Origin: Aegilops tauschii subsp. strangulata
Taxonomy: Eukaryota > Streptophyta > Magnoliopsida > Poales > Poaceae
Direction of reading: 5' to 3'
Assembly: GCF_002575655.3 (NCBI RefSeq)
Contig: NC_053037.3
Location: 323,357,294-323,421,293 of the forward strand
DNA length: 64,000 nt
Under the pieces are notes generated by a model. The model was not told where the DNA came from. It searched no databases and saw nothing but the letters and a program-made list of their open reading frames with translations. Positions 21,721 through 34,099 of the stretch are shown piece by piece; positions within the stretch are counted from its first letter, which is position 1; each line of letters starts with the position of its first letter. The position numbers were made by a program, and so were the translations under genes.

Positions 21721-24694
21721 AAGTCTTACAATTTCCTCATGGAAGAATGGATAACCTTGCTAAAAGGAAACTATAACAATAGGTCCTCTAGTCAGATGTG
21801 CTAGGCATGACATCACCTTACCGGGTCACATAAAGACCATTGTTGTAACTCTTGGGAATATGCTCCAACCATCATATCTGACCGAGATTCAGATCTGATT
21901 GGTGTCAGGATACCTCAGGCTCAGGATGCCTTAGAGGAAGAGGTGCAACACAATTGACGAGATGACATAATATGATTCTTGGGAAATGAACTATGGAAAC
22001 GAGTTCCGAAACAAGAGTTCATCATTAAACCAAGGAGAGGATGGGGAGGTGGCTGGTGGACTCAACGATAATTCATCGAGACTTCCAAAAGGATGGATTT
22101 CCACAATTGCGTGAACACAGAGATATCATTTGTCAGATCAAATGACTTAATGATGTATGCTGGAGGAAAACATACACAATTAAACATTGGTTGAAAGATG
22201 CTCCCGAAATATGGCCTTAGGTAGCATGATCAATGTTAGAATGGTGATTCAGTAATCAATAGTCCAAGAATGAACGGCCAACCAATAACTTCAAAGCAAT
22301 AGGGTTGCTAGAAGGGCAGAATCCAAGCTGCACCGTTCGCTTGTTGGTATCCCGGTTAGAATCAACACGGGGACCAAGAAATGAACGAAGATGACGAGAA
22401 GTATTACTATATCAAGAATTTTTAAGAGGTGGTGAAATTCTCACAACATTCTTGACATAAAAGATGGTAATACTCCAAGGTAAAGAAGAACAAATGCTGG
22501 ATAGCAAGGAACTCAAGGTATAACACAGAACACGAATAAGTTTGTGTTGGACGGAAGGCAATAAAGTGGTCGATGACAACACAAATCACCGAGGGCAAGG
22601 ATGGTATTTCTCATCATGAATTCAATTGATATCCTGGAAGAGCTCAGAATGTTGATGATGATCATGACACATTTGTCCAGAGGTTTCATGAAGGTATAAT
22701 CGCTCATCGACGACATCAAGCAAAAGGAAGGATGGAGCGAGAAGTTATTGAAACCACAGATACGACACAAACTCGGAATCAAGCTTGTTGTTTGAGGTGA
22801 AACGGTAAGACAAGGAAGATCGACGTAAGCTTAGCTCATCATCGAAAGTCGTGCTCTGGGAATAAGGACCAGGTAGCACAGTTTAAGCTTTAACAAGACG
22901 ATGATGATGTAGCCAATCGGTTGGGAATGACATCAGCGAGTACAACTCGCAAGTAATAAGGATTACAAAGAGTAGTTGAACCGTAGAACAGACTCAATTC
23001 AGTTATCCGTGTTTCGAGTGACACACAACTCTAAACCCGGAGAAAATTGGAATCAACGATAAATAATAGTTGATGAAGAACTCACAATAAGTTATGTAGT
23101 TCGGTGATATTCTCGAGATACTAGAGTATAATACTCTACGGTAGAGCAGAGTAGACGGTGGACACGTGAAATGATCTGCAGAGACAAGTACTTCATCTTG
23201 TCTGAGAAATGGAATCAAAGGAGAACAATCATGGTCGGAACCACGGTTGCAAAGGACCAAACATGGATACTAGATGGACCTATATCAAGGAAATAGTTAT
23301 TATTACAAGAAGTTTCCATGATAGGATCTACATCATGTCCATGGGCATGAACACAAGTTCAAGGTCGACTCCCACTTCTTCAATGTATAACCTTCCATTC
23401 ACCTCTTGCTTTTTGAAAACGTCATTAGTTGTTGAAAGTTTTACCTGGTGCAATACCAGATAAGTATGACCCGTGAAATCTTTCGGGTTCACATAGATTA
23501 AGGAAGGCATAGGTTCAACCCATCAGGGCATCGTAGAAACATATCTTCAGGAGTAAATAATACAAGCTCGAAAGTAGAGCATGGTTGACAAGGCAAATGA
23601 TACAATTTACCAAAGGCATTACGCATCAGGAGAAGAACTCAAGGTTTTGAGAATATGCAGGAATGGTCGGATAATAATCCACCAAACGATCTGGCGGACC
23701 GCCAAGAATCTGATGTGAGCATATATGTTCAACCAGAAGAAGAAATAATGCAGAAGGCATCGGATTATAGAAATATCTTGATAATTCGAGAGCTTAAATA
23801 CAAGGAATTATGATTTCCAAATTGGGGGATCAGAAGCAGATGCTCTGATCAAAAGATAAGTAAGTCGAGTAGACTTAGAGGCACAAACGGTGGCAATCCG
23901 ATTGGTCGACAACCAGCTCATAGTCAAAATGACGTTCGAGCCGAAAGGATAATTTTCAAGGAATACTGATGATTTGTGCATTCACACACATGCTGAATCA
24001 ACATGATCAGAATGTCGATCACAAAGTATTTTAATGAATATTGCTTGACATATGGAAGTAACCATTATGCAAGCAGGTAAAGAAGATCAAGAGCAATAGG
24101 CTACTGAGGATTTCGGAAGATCAAATGGCATTTCAAAGAATTTCGTGAAACACCTGAACAACTAGGGATGAACGAATCCCCAATAAGTGTGAGGAATTAT
24201 TCATACATGTATTCATGAGGAAAAGGAGCTGCAAGACAGTAAGCACAAAGGATTCTCGGAATAGCGGGAAGTAGTTCAGGGTATCTTGTACTAACAAGAG
24301 TAATCGAGAATGAAGGTATGGATGGCAAGTATAAGTAGCTATCCATAGGGATGTCTCGATGGTAGTGAATTTACAAAGGCGGTGGGCACAAGTGTCTCGG
24401 TAAAATCTCGAATAGCATCTTCAGAAACTTCTGGTGCAGCAGGCGACCATCTGTAATAAGGGGCTCTCCGGGTGGAAGTAGTTACCAGAACCTAGAGTCA
24501 GAGTAAGTAAAATCTTTTAACCCGAATAGAAGAGATGTCAGAGTCCCAGAGTATAGGTCGAGAAATAAAATATCATAATACCACCCAATGGCGACGTGGG
24601 CCCATAAGCCGCACATCCATGTTAGTAAAAACTTTTTCAATGACTAGACTCAACTTCGGCCAAGGAGTGTGGAAGGGGATTCCTACAGGCAGTC
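21721..24694 (-). other. LARD1 internal region, right part
   Basis: It is colinear with about 51786-54750 of the second LARD copy. No frame longer than about 90 codons and no recognisable domain is present on either strand. Confidence 0.8.
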
Positions 24695-24707
24695 GGCTCT
24701 GATACCA
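24695..24707 (-). other. Primer binding site of LARD1
   Basis: The minus strand reads TGGTATCAGAGCC three bases inside the 5' LTR edge, matching initiator methionine tRNA. It fixes the minus orientation of the element. Confidence 0.88.
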
Positions 24708-24710
24708 ACT

Positions 24711-26506
24711 TGTGACGCCCCCGATTCAATCGTACACTAATCATGCACGCAAACGTGTACGATCAAGATCAGGGACTAACGGGAAGATATCACAACACAA
24801 CTATAAAAACATAAATAAGTCATACATGCATCATAATACAAGCCAGGGGCCTCGAGGGCTCGATCATAGACGAGTCAGCGGAAGCAATAATATCTGAGTA
24901 CAGACATAAGTTAAACAAGTTTTCCTTAAGAAGACTAGCACAAACTGGGATACAGATCGAAAGAGGCGCATGCCTCCTACCTGGGATCCTCCTAAACTAC
25001 TCCTGGTCGTCGTCAGTGGCCTACACGTAGTAGTAGGCACCTCCGGTGCAGTAGGAGTCATCGTCGACGGTGGTGTCTGGCTCCTGGGCTCCAGCATCTG
25101 GTTGCGACAACCAGAAAGAAAGGAAAGAGGGAAAAGGGGGAGCAAAGCAACCGTGAATACTCATCCAAAGTACTCACAAGCAAGGATCTACACTACATAT
25201 GCATGGGTATATGTGTAAAGAGGCAGTGGACTGAACTGTAGAATGCCAGAATAAGAGGGGGATAGCTAGTCCTGTCGAAGACTACGCTTCTGGCAACCTC
25301 CATCTTGTAGCATGTAGAAGAGAGTAGATGGTAAGTTCACCAAGTATCATCGCATAGCATAATCCTACCCGGCGATCCTCCCCTCGTCGCCCTGTGTGAG
25401 AGCGATCACCGGGTTATATCTGGCACTTGGAAGGGTGTGTTTTATTAAGTATCCGGTTCTAGTTGTCATAAGGTCAAGGTACAACTCCGGGTCGTCCTGT
25501 TACCGAAGATCACGGCTATTCGAATAGATAAACTTCCCTGCAGGGGTGCACCACATTACCCAACACGCTCGATCCCATTTGGCCGGACACACTTTCCTGG
25601 GTCATGCCTGACCTCGGAAGATCAACACGTCGCAGCCCTACCTAGGCACAACAAAGAGGTCAGCACGCCGGTCTAAATCCTATGCGCGCAGGGGTGTGGG
25701 CCCATTGCCCGTTGCTCACCTGCACGTTGCGAACGCGGCCGGAAGCAGACCTAGTCCCCTTAATACAAGCGCAGGCTTACGGTCCAATCCGGCGCGCGCC
25801 GCTCTGTCGCTGACGTCAAGAAGGCTTCGGCTGATACCACGACGTCGAGTGCCCATAACTGTTCCCGCGTAGTTGGTTAGTGCGTATAGGCCAGTGGCCA
25901 GACTCAGATCAAATACCAAGATCTCATTAAGTGTGTTATTATGAAGTAAACGCGGACGCCGACCAGGGCCAGGCCCACCTCTCTCCTAGGTGGTCTCAAC
26001 CTGCCCTGTCGCTCTGCCACAAAGTAAGAGTCGGGGGACGTCGGGAACCCAGGCCCACCTCTACCGGGATGGAGCCACCTGCCCCTTCAGCCCCCATCTC
26101 CAAACAGTATCATAAGTAATGTAACAGTATAAAGTATATAGCATATGCCCGTGATCACCTCCCGAAGTGATCACGGCCCAGTAGTATAGCATGGCAGATG
26201 GACAAGAATGTAGGGCCACTGATGGAATACTAGCATCCTATACTAAGCATTTAGGATTGCAGGTAAGGGTAACAATTGTAGCAACAATGACAGGATATGC
26301 AGCAGAATAGGATTAACCGAAAGTTGTAACATGCTACACTACTCTAATGCAAGCAGTAGAGAGAAGGAATAGGCGATATCTGGTGATCAAGGGGGGAGGG
26401 GCTTGCCTGGAAGCTCATCCGAGAAGGAGGGGTCATCAACACCATAGTCGTACTGGGTAGCAGCGGCGTCGGTCTCGGTGTCTAACGAGAGAAGAGGGGG
26501 AAGAAA
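24711..26506 (-). repeat. 5' LTR of LARD1, truncated (1796 bp remain)
   Basis: It is colinear with 5736-7545 of the 3' LTR and stops where a copia LTR begins. The missing part, equivalent to 7546-9576, is not found to the right. Confidence 0.9.
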
Positions 26507-28004
26507 TGTAAGTGCATCTAGTGCCCCTTAGTGATTTTGGTGTATTGAAGACATATAGGTTAAGGGACTAATGTGTTTATGAGTGTACACATGTCTATAA
26601 GTCTATGTGGAGTTTGATATTTATAGAGAAAGTCGACCCCTAAAAATGAAGTTCTTCGACTGAAGACTTTGGATTTCTGAAGACTTTGAAAGTGAAGAAA
26701 TTGGTGTGACCTTGAAGACTTGGTATTCATTCGAGGAACATGAAGCGTGAAGACTTTTGTTTTCGTAGTTTCATTTTCTCTTTCTTGAGTCATAGGAAAC
26801 ACCGTACTGTTAAAGGGGGTTGAGGAAATACTAAGGAAAAGTTTCCATGTGATGCTCGACTCAAAATCCTACACCTACCAATCCCTTCGAGTGAAGCCTT
26901 TGAAAATCTCATACAGTTCAGTCATATTCTTCAGTGACAGAGATGAAGTTCTTCTGGTCTCTGAAGAATTTGTTCTGACTGAGGAGTTAGGAATTCGCCA
27001 GTGCGGATTGCCTACACAGTGAGGAACATGATAGCCCTGAGGAATTTGATACTCGAATTTCCGACCGTTGCTGTGCTATGCGCCAGCTGTCCCAAAATAT
27101 CTACCCACCTAACGGTCATATCATTGAAGGGCATTTATGTCTTATCATGTCGGGCTGCTCCCTAGGCTATAAATAGCCGCCCCCCTACAACCACTAGCTG
27201 GTTGGCTGCTCTGAGAGAAACTGACACTTGTCATTTGAGAGCATCCCATCCTCCGAGGACTTTGAGCGAAAATCATCAAGTGAGGAAAACCCAAACCCAA
27301 ACACCTACAAACCCAAAGTGATTGAGCATCACTGAAGAGATTGATCCTGCGTGGATCCGACGCTTGTTACCTTTGAAGACTGTGCTTCTTCCAGACGGTT
27401 AGGCGTCATAGTCTAGAGCATCCAAGAGGAATTGTGGATCACCGAGTGACCGAGTTTGTGAAGGTTCGGAAGTCACATGAAGACTTACCACGAGTGATTG
27501 GGCGAGGTCTGTGTGACCTTAGCTGAAGGAGAATATGGTGAGGACTGTGTGTCCGGGACTGTGTGTCCTCAGGTTTAAATACCTAGCCGCTCCAACCAGA
27601 TGTACAACTGAGACAGCAGTTGGAACTGGTCTACCAAATCATTGTCTTCACCAAGCCAATTGGTTCTATTTCCTCAACTCTTTCATTTCCTTATAACTGT
27701 GTTGTGCAATTGTTCATATCTGTGTTTGAAGACTTTGACTGAAGACTTTCTCAATTTCCTCAGTTCAATTTCTTCAGTCTGTTTGTCTTCATCCTGTGTT
27801 ATCCTGTGTTTACGCTTTTTGTACTCTGTGCTTGTCTTCATTTCATCATGATGACCATGCTTGTGTTCTGCTATGTATACTTGCGAGTACTTATTCTGCT
27901 GCAAGTAGTTCTTCGCTAAGGAATTTCCTCACTGGCAAATTCCTTAGTGAAGAATTCATAAAAATCGCCTATTCACCCCCTCTAGTCGATATAACGCACT
28001 TTCA
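26507..28004 (+). repeat. 5' LTR of the copia element (1498 bp)
   Basis: It starts TGTAAGTGCATC and ends GCACTTTCA. It contains many GAAGACTT/GAGGAA-type words and a TATA box at 27168. Confidence 0.88.
27168..27175 (+). promoter_or_regulatory. TATA box in the copia LTR
   Basis: GGCTATAAATAGCC is a canonical plant TATA box in a small palindrome. It lies about 840 bp before the LTR end. Confidence 0.6.
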
Positions 28005-28006
28005 AT

Positions 28007-28018
28007 TGGTATCAGAGC
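28007..28018 (+). other. Primer binding site of the copia element
   Basis: TGGTATCAGAGC begins two bases after the LTR end and is complementary to initiator methionine tRNA. Confidence 0.9.
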
Positions 28019-28071
28019 AAGGTACTCCCTTGTTCTGTGTGATTTTGGTTTAACCGCCTGGAGTTTTAGTT

Positions 28072-30230
28072 ATGTCGACCGCAGGTATGATCAAGGTCTC
28101 TGCTGGGTGTCCTACCTTCGACGGGACGGACTACCCCTACTGGAAGAATAAGATGCGAATGCATCTTGAGGCAATTGATAACGATCTCTGGTATGTTGTG
28201 GAAAATGGTGTTCCCTCTGTCTCACCCTCACTGAACGCTACCGATGTCAAGAGATTCAAGCAACTCAATTCTCAAGAGAAGAATATCATATGTGGCCATC
28301 TGAGCAAAGGACAGTATGGAAGAGTGAGTGCTTTGGAAACTGCTAAGCTTATCTGGGATAGGCTGTCCAAAGTGAATGAAGGAGTCTCAACTCAGCGTGA
28401 CTCTCGAGTTGATGTTCTTCGCAATCTCTTCAACCGCTTCAAAAGACTCGACAATGAAAATGTTCAACAAATCTTCGATCGCCTCACTGACATCTCAAAT
28501 GAGCTTCAAGCGCTTGGTGCCACTGACATCACGGACCATGAGGTGGTGAAGAAATTGTTGACATCGCTTGATTCCTCATTTGATACTCTGGCATTGATGA
28601 TACAAGAACGTGCTGATTACAAGTCACTTGATCCCGCTGATATCCTCGAAAGGCTAAATACTCATGAGTTCCAGCTTACTGAAAAGAGAGACCTCTATGG
28701 TTCGAGCTATGGCAGATCACGTGCACTGAAGGCCAAGGCAGTTTCTGAGTCTGAAGATGAAGACTCTGGCAGCAGCCTTGGTGATCCTGAAGAACTGAGC
28801 CAGGAACTAGCACTGCTCGTGAAGAAATTCCAAAAGTTCTCAAGACGTGGTCGCTTTGGAAGATCCTCAAGGAGCAATGATTCCTCATCCAGTGACTACA
28901 AGAAGAGGCTTTGTCACAAATGCAAGAAACCTGGACACTACATTCAAGATTGTCCTCAATGGGAAAAGGAATCAAAGAAGAGAAATACAAGGATTACAGT
29001 TCTGATGATGCGAAGAAAAAGAAGAAATCCTCAAAATCTTCATCATCAAAATCCTCAAAGTCTTCATCTCACAAGAAGAGCAGCTCCAAGAAGGCTCGGG
29101 CATTCATTGGCAAGGAAATGGACTCTGAAGCTGAATCTGAGGAACATGAGGAAGAGGAGGCATCTGAGGAGTCCAAGTCTGGAGTAGAGAGTCTAGCTCT
29201 CGCTACTGCATTCGTCAGCAAGTCTATCTCCAACTCTGAAGAAAATGGCTTCACCAACAAGGCTGATGAAGGCAATGATGACTACACTCCCACCTATTGC
29301 TTCATGGCAAAGGGTTCCAAGGTACTCAAATATACCTCCTCTGAATCTAGTGAGAATGAATCTGATGAAAACCTCAAGCTTGCTAAGATTGCTGTGAAAC
29401 AACAAAGGGCTTTTGAAAAGGTTCAAAACATGCTAGACAAAAGTGATGATATGTTGGGTGAAGAAATGGATCGCACTAAAACCTTGACTGAAAATCTTCA
29501 GAGACTTCAGACTAGGTTTGACAACCTTCAGGTCATCATAACACTCTCTTATCTGAACATGAGAAGCTTTCTTATGAATTTCTTCAAAGAAAGCAAGATC
29601 TTGAGAAGCTAAGAGTGAGTTATGAAGATCTTCAGAAGGAGCGTGATTCATTACTTGCTCAACAAATCAGCGCTGCTCAAGAAGAATTTGTTCCTCCATG
29701 TTTGAAATGCATTGAACGTGAATCTGCTAATTCTTCACCTGAATGTTCAAATGCTTCTAATGCTACAAATTCTTCAACTGTCTCTGCTATCACTAATTCC
29801 TCATCTGAGGACATTGCTAGTATCACTGACGATGCAGGGCTGAAGGAATTGTACATGACAGGCATGTACAAAAGCCTCAAAGGGCATCAGACTCTTTGTG
29901 ATGTGCTTAAAAAGCATATCCTCAACAGGAACCCTAGGAAAGAGGGTATTGTCTTTGAGAGGAAACTCAATGCTGATGGTACATATTGGAAGCCTGAGTA
30001 GTACCGCAAAACCTCATGGGTTGCTGCAAAGGGACCTCCAGTTGATCCATCTAATTTATCTGGCTTTACATGTGAATCTTCTCATTCTTCTGATGAGTCA
30101 TTTGACTCCAACTATAAACTGTTTAAAAATCAGAATGGTGAAGTATTTGCTAGATATGTTGGCACTAACTACAGGAACGGTTCTCCTATGAAGAAAATCT
30201 AGGTCCCAAAAGGTGCCTTGAAAGTCTTCA
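28072..30230 (+). pseudogene. copia gag (UBN2-type) with long charged extension, broken
   Basis: The reading starts MSTAGMIKVSAG. Its N-terminal gag domain has FDGTDYPYWKNKM and LSKGQYGRVSALETAKLIWDRL, and a CCHC knuckle lies at about residues 281-294. A frameshift near 28975 moves the reading into a frame with Ser/Lys runs and acidic stretches (to about 29540). A second frameshift leads to a coiled-coil-like part (about 29550-30000). It then meets a TAG at 29999-30001 and another at about 30200. The gag would assemble particles; this copy cannot. Confidence 0.85.
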
Positions 30231-30279
30231 GGTGAATGTCCTCATGACACCACCTGTGAAGGATAGGAACCCCAGATCA

Positions 30280-30382
30280 AATTCTTCATATGGACCAAAT
30301 TCTTCATATGGATCCAAGTCCTCATATGGATCGAATTCCTCACGTGGATCATATTCCTCAAAAGGATCAAAATCCTCATATG
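30280..30382 (+). repeat. 18-bp tandem repeat encoding Ser-Ser-Tyr-Gly units
   Basis: About six imperfect units of the type TCCTCATATGGATCCAAG encode SSYGSK/SSYGSN hexads. They lie in the linker between gag and protease of the copia element. Confidence 0.75.
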
Positions 30383-30891
30383 AACATCATCGTGCTAACA
30401 ACTCTGTTTCGCAGGGAAGAGCTAAGGGCTATGAATATGAGCATTATTCTTCTAATCATTATGTTCATAAGTCCTCGAAGAATTTCTCTGCTTATTCATA
30501 TGCTTACTCAAACTCCTCTTATGTGAAATGAAATGGATTGGCTTCTATGCCACCTTTCTTGTATGGAGCTCGCAGAGTGATGAACTCTTTGCCACCCCTT
30601 CAGATGTGGGTGGTGAAGAAAAAGAACTAATCTTTTATGCAGGGTCAGGTCTCCAGACGTACTTTAACGTCTGAAGAATTTGCTGGAGACCTGAAAAGCG
30701 CCTGAAAGGACGCAGGCTAATCATGAAGAAATGAACTTTCATTTCTCACGTCCTCATACTGTTTTAACTGTTGCATTGCTTGATGAAATTGGTCTGATGA
30801 ATTGTGATGTCATATTCTTCACTCATGAAGTATATGAAGTTCGTAAGCTGCACTAATTCATCTGCAGGATGATCAACCCAAAGCCACTTAG

Positions 30892-33695
30892 TGGGTCCTC
30901 GATAGTGGATGTACAAATCACATGACTGGTGACAAGAATCTATTGATGGATGCTCCCTTATCACCATCGCATCTGTAACATATCATCTTCGCTGACAAAG
31001 GCAAAAGTCAGGTATTGGGTCTAGGTAAGGTTGCGATCATAAAGGATCGACACATGGACAAAGTCATGCTTGTCGAGTCCTTAGGATACAACCTTATGTC
31101 TGTCTCAATGCTTTGTGATCTTGATATGGTTGTTGTCTTTGGCAAGTATCGTTGTGTTGTGGTTATGGAAGCTGACAATTCCAAAGTCTTCGAAGGCTTT
31201 AGGAGAGGAGACTTGTATATTGTTGATTTCTCTACAGGACCACAACCAGCCATGTGCCTACTTGCGAAAGCTTCAGAAGGCTGGCTATGGCATCGACGAC
31301 TTGGTCATGCAGGCATGAGGAATTTGCACATGCTTGCGAAGAAGAAGCATGTCATTGGCATTGAGAATGTCAAATTCCTCAAGGATCACTTATGTGGAGC
31401 CTGTGAAGCTGGGAAGATGACAAAGGCTAAGCATCCAGCGAAGACTATCATGACCACTACTCGCCCATTTGAATTGCTTCACATGGATCTCTTTGGTCCT
31501 AATCATTACTCAGCAGTCACAAATGATGCATCTCTCTATGTCTTTGTTATTGTTGATGATTACTCTCGATACACATGGGTACACATTGTTACTTACAAAC
31601 ATGAAGTGCAGGAAGTCTTCAAACGATTTTCCTCGAGGGCTTCAACCAACTTTGGTGTGAAGATCAAGCACATCAGAAGTGATAATGGAACTGAGTTCAA
31701 GAATTCTGGTCTTGATGACTATCTTGATGAACTTGGTATTACTCATGAGTTATTTGCTCCTTACACTCCTCAGCAGAATGGCGTCGTGGAGCGCAAGAAC
31801 AGAACTCTTGTTGAGATGGCTCACACTATGCTTGATGAGTACAAGACGCCTCGTCACTTCTGGATTGAGGCAATTTATACTGCGTGCCACATCATCAACA
31901 GAGTATATCTTCACAAATTCTTCAAGAAGACTGCCTATGAACTTCTCACTAACAAGAAACCCAATGTGAGTTATTTCAAAGTCTTCGGTGCTAAATGTTG
32001 GATTAGAGATCCTCATCACAATGCTAAATTTGCACCGAAAGCACATGAAGGTTTATGCTTGGTTACGGAAAGGACTCGCACACCTACAGAGTCTTCAACA
32101 ACGTTCTTCCCAAGGTTGTTGAAACTGTAGATGTGCAGTTCGATGAAACTAATGGCTCGCAAAGAGAGCACCTACCCTCTATGATAGATGAACCAGCACC
32201 TGAGGAAACTATCAAGTTCAAGGCTACTGAGGATGTCATTCCTACTGAAGAATCTGCTGAAGAATTCATTCCAGAACGTGAAGAACGTCGAGCTAATGCA
32301 CCTGAAGAAAATGCTGAAGAAAATGGTGCTGAAGAAAATGCTGATCAAATTCCTCGACGACAACCAGCTCATCCTCGCGTTGCAAAAGAAGTGCAAGTTG
32401 AAAAGATCATCGATGACATTGAAGCACCAGGTCCTCTGACACGCTCAAAAGCTTCACATTTATCTAACTTTTGTGGGCACTATGCTTTTGTCTCTATCAC
32501 AGAGCCCACTAAGGTAGATGAAGCATTTCTGGAGCCTGAGTGGATTCAGGCCATGCAAGAAGAATTACATCAATTCGAGCTCAACAACGTCTGGGAACTG
32601 GTCAAACGTCCAGATCCTCGCGAGCACAATATCATTGGCACAAAGTGGATCTTCCGCAACAAGCAAGATGAAAATGGCCTTGTGGTGAGGAATAAGGCAC
32701 GGCTTGTAGCTCAAGGCTACACATAGGTTGAAGGAATTGATTTCGATGAAACTTTTGCACCTGTTGCTAGACTTGAGGCTATTCGCATATTACTTGCTTA
32801 TGCTAACCATCATGATATCACTTTATATCAAATGGATGTGAAAAGTGCATTCCTCGATGGTAAGCTTGAGGAAGAAGTATATGTTGCTCAACCCCCAGGT
32901 TTTGAAGATCCTAAGCATCCTGACAAAGTCTTCAGACTAAACAAGGCCCTCTATGGCCTCAAACAGGCCCCTCGGGCGTGGTATGATACTTTGAAGGAAT
33001 TCCTCATGAAGAAAGGCTTCTAACCCGGTTCACTCAACCCTACTCTTTTCACTAAATCTTATGATGATGAATTGTTTGTGTGCCAAATATATGTTGATGA
33101 TATTATCTTTGGCTGTACTGACCAACGTTATAGTGATGAATTTGCCTATATGATGAGTGAAGAATATCAAATGTCTATGATGGGAGAATTGAAATTCTTC
33201 TTAGGTCTTCAAATTCGTCAACAGCGCAATGGCATATTCAAATCTCAGGAGAAATACCTCAAGGATGTACTGAGGAAATTCGGCATGCAATATTGCAAAG
33301 GCGTCAAAATTCCGATGCCCACAAATGGCCATCTGTGCACTGATGAAAATGGTATTGACTTTGATCAAAAGGCATACCTCTCCATGATTGGTTCTTTATT
33401 GTATCTATGTGCATCTAGGCCAGATATTATGCTTAGTGTTTGCATGTGTGCCCGATTTCAAGCTACACCGAAGGAATCACACCATAAGGCTGTGAAGCAT
33501 ATTCTTCGATATCTAGCTCACACACCAACACTTGGATTATGGTACCCCAAGGGCTCGGCTTTTGATCTCATTGGATATTCTGACTCTGACTATGCTGGTG
33601 ATCGTGTGGACCGCAAGTCAACATCTGGTACATGTCATTTCCTCGGACAATCTTTGGTCTGTTGGTCCTCGAAGAAACAGAACTGCGTATCACTG
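30892..33695 (+). pseudogene. copia pol: protease, integrase, RT, RNase H (broken, truncated)
   Basis: The reading starts with the protease motif WVLDSGCTNHMTG and hits a TAA at 30976-30978. It resumes with a GAG-pre-integrase domain (WLWHRRLGHAG, then CGACEAGK zinc site). The integrase core has LHMDLFGP, IRSDNGTEF and QNGVVERKNR, which carry the D, D and E residues. A one-base loss near 32053 shifts the frame. Reverse transcriptase follows ([28 protein letters not shown]), with a TAG at 32724 and a TAA at 33021. RNase H begins (YSDSDYAGDRVDRKSTSGT) and stops at the CACTA insertion. Confidence 0.92.
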
Positions 33696-33713
33696 CACTA
33701 CAAAAAAATACAC
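33696..33713 (+). other. CACTA terminal inverted repeat (left)
   Basis: The sequence is CACTACAAAAAAATACAC. The CACTA pentamer followed by an A run is diagnostic of the superfamily in Triticeae. Confidence 0.85.
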
Positions 33714-34099
33714 TTCCGTGATGATACGTGTTTGCCACAGTAGGTCGCGTTTTTTGTCATGCATGTACATCCATGAAGATTTTATGACAGAATCAAGATA
33801 GTCATACCTGTGCTGTCGTAGAAGTGTTCCATGACATTACCAAAATTATCATCACGGAAGTGTGCACTTCCATGACGATAAATCGCGCGTCACAGAAGTG
33901 CTTTCGTCAAGGGTGACCGACACGTGGCATCCACCGTAACGGAACACCGTTAAGCTATCGGGTCGGGTTTTGGATCCGATAACCCGTTAACAGCCCCGAC
34001 TAATGGGGATTTTCCATGTGTAAAATCATCATTGGCTGGAGGAAACACGTGTCGGCTCATCGTTGGGACAGATGTCATCCACTCATTGGACAGAAGGCG

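Larger units (their letters stand above)
5736..26506 (-). mobile_element. LARD1: non-autonomous LTR retrotransposon with giant LTRs, interrupted
   Basis: The 3' LTR is 5736-9576 and the truncated 5' LTR is 24711-26506. The internal region is 9577-10802 plus 21721-24710, split by the gypsy element. Orientation is set by the primer binding site left of 24711 and a polypurine tract (GTAGTGGAGGAGATT on the minus strand) right of 9576. The internal region has no gag or pol domain and no long frame, which fits a large retrotransposon derivative (LARD) that depends on another element's proteins. It inserted into the Angela-type pol gene, and its right LTR was later cut by a copia element at 26507. 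Confidence 0.85.
26507..33695 (+). mobile_element. Truncated Ty1/copia element, SIRE/Maximus-like
   Basis: It has a 5' LTR (26507-28004), a primer binding site, and degenerate gag and pol readings. It inserted into the LARD1 5' LTR directly after AGAAA (26502-26506). The large gag with a long Ser/Lys/Glu-rich extension after the zinc knuckle, and integrase before reverse transcriptase, fit the SIRE/Maximus lineage. At 33696 a CACTA transposon cuts it inside RNase H. The rest of pol and the 3' LTR are missing from the window. Confidence 0.88.
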
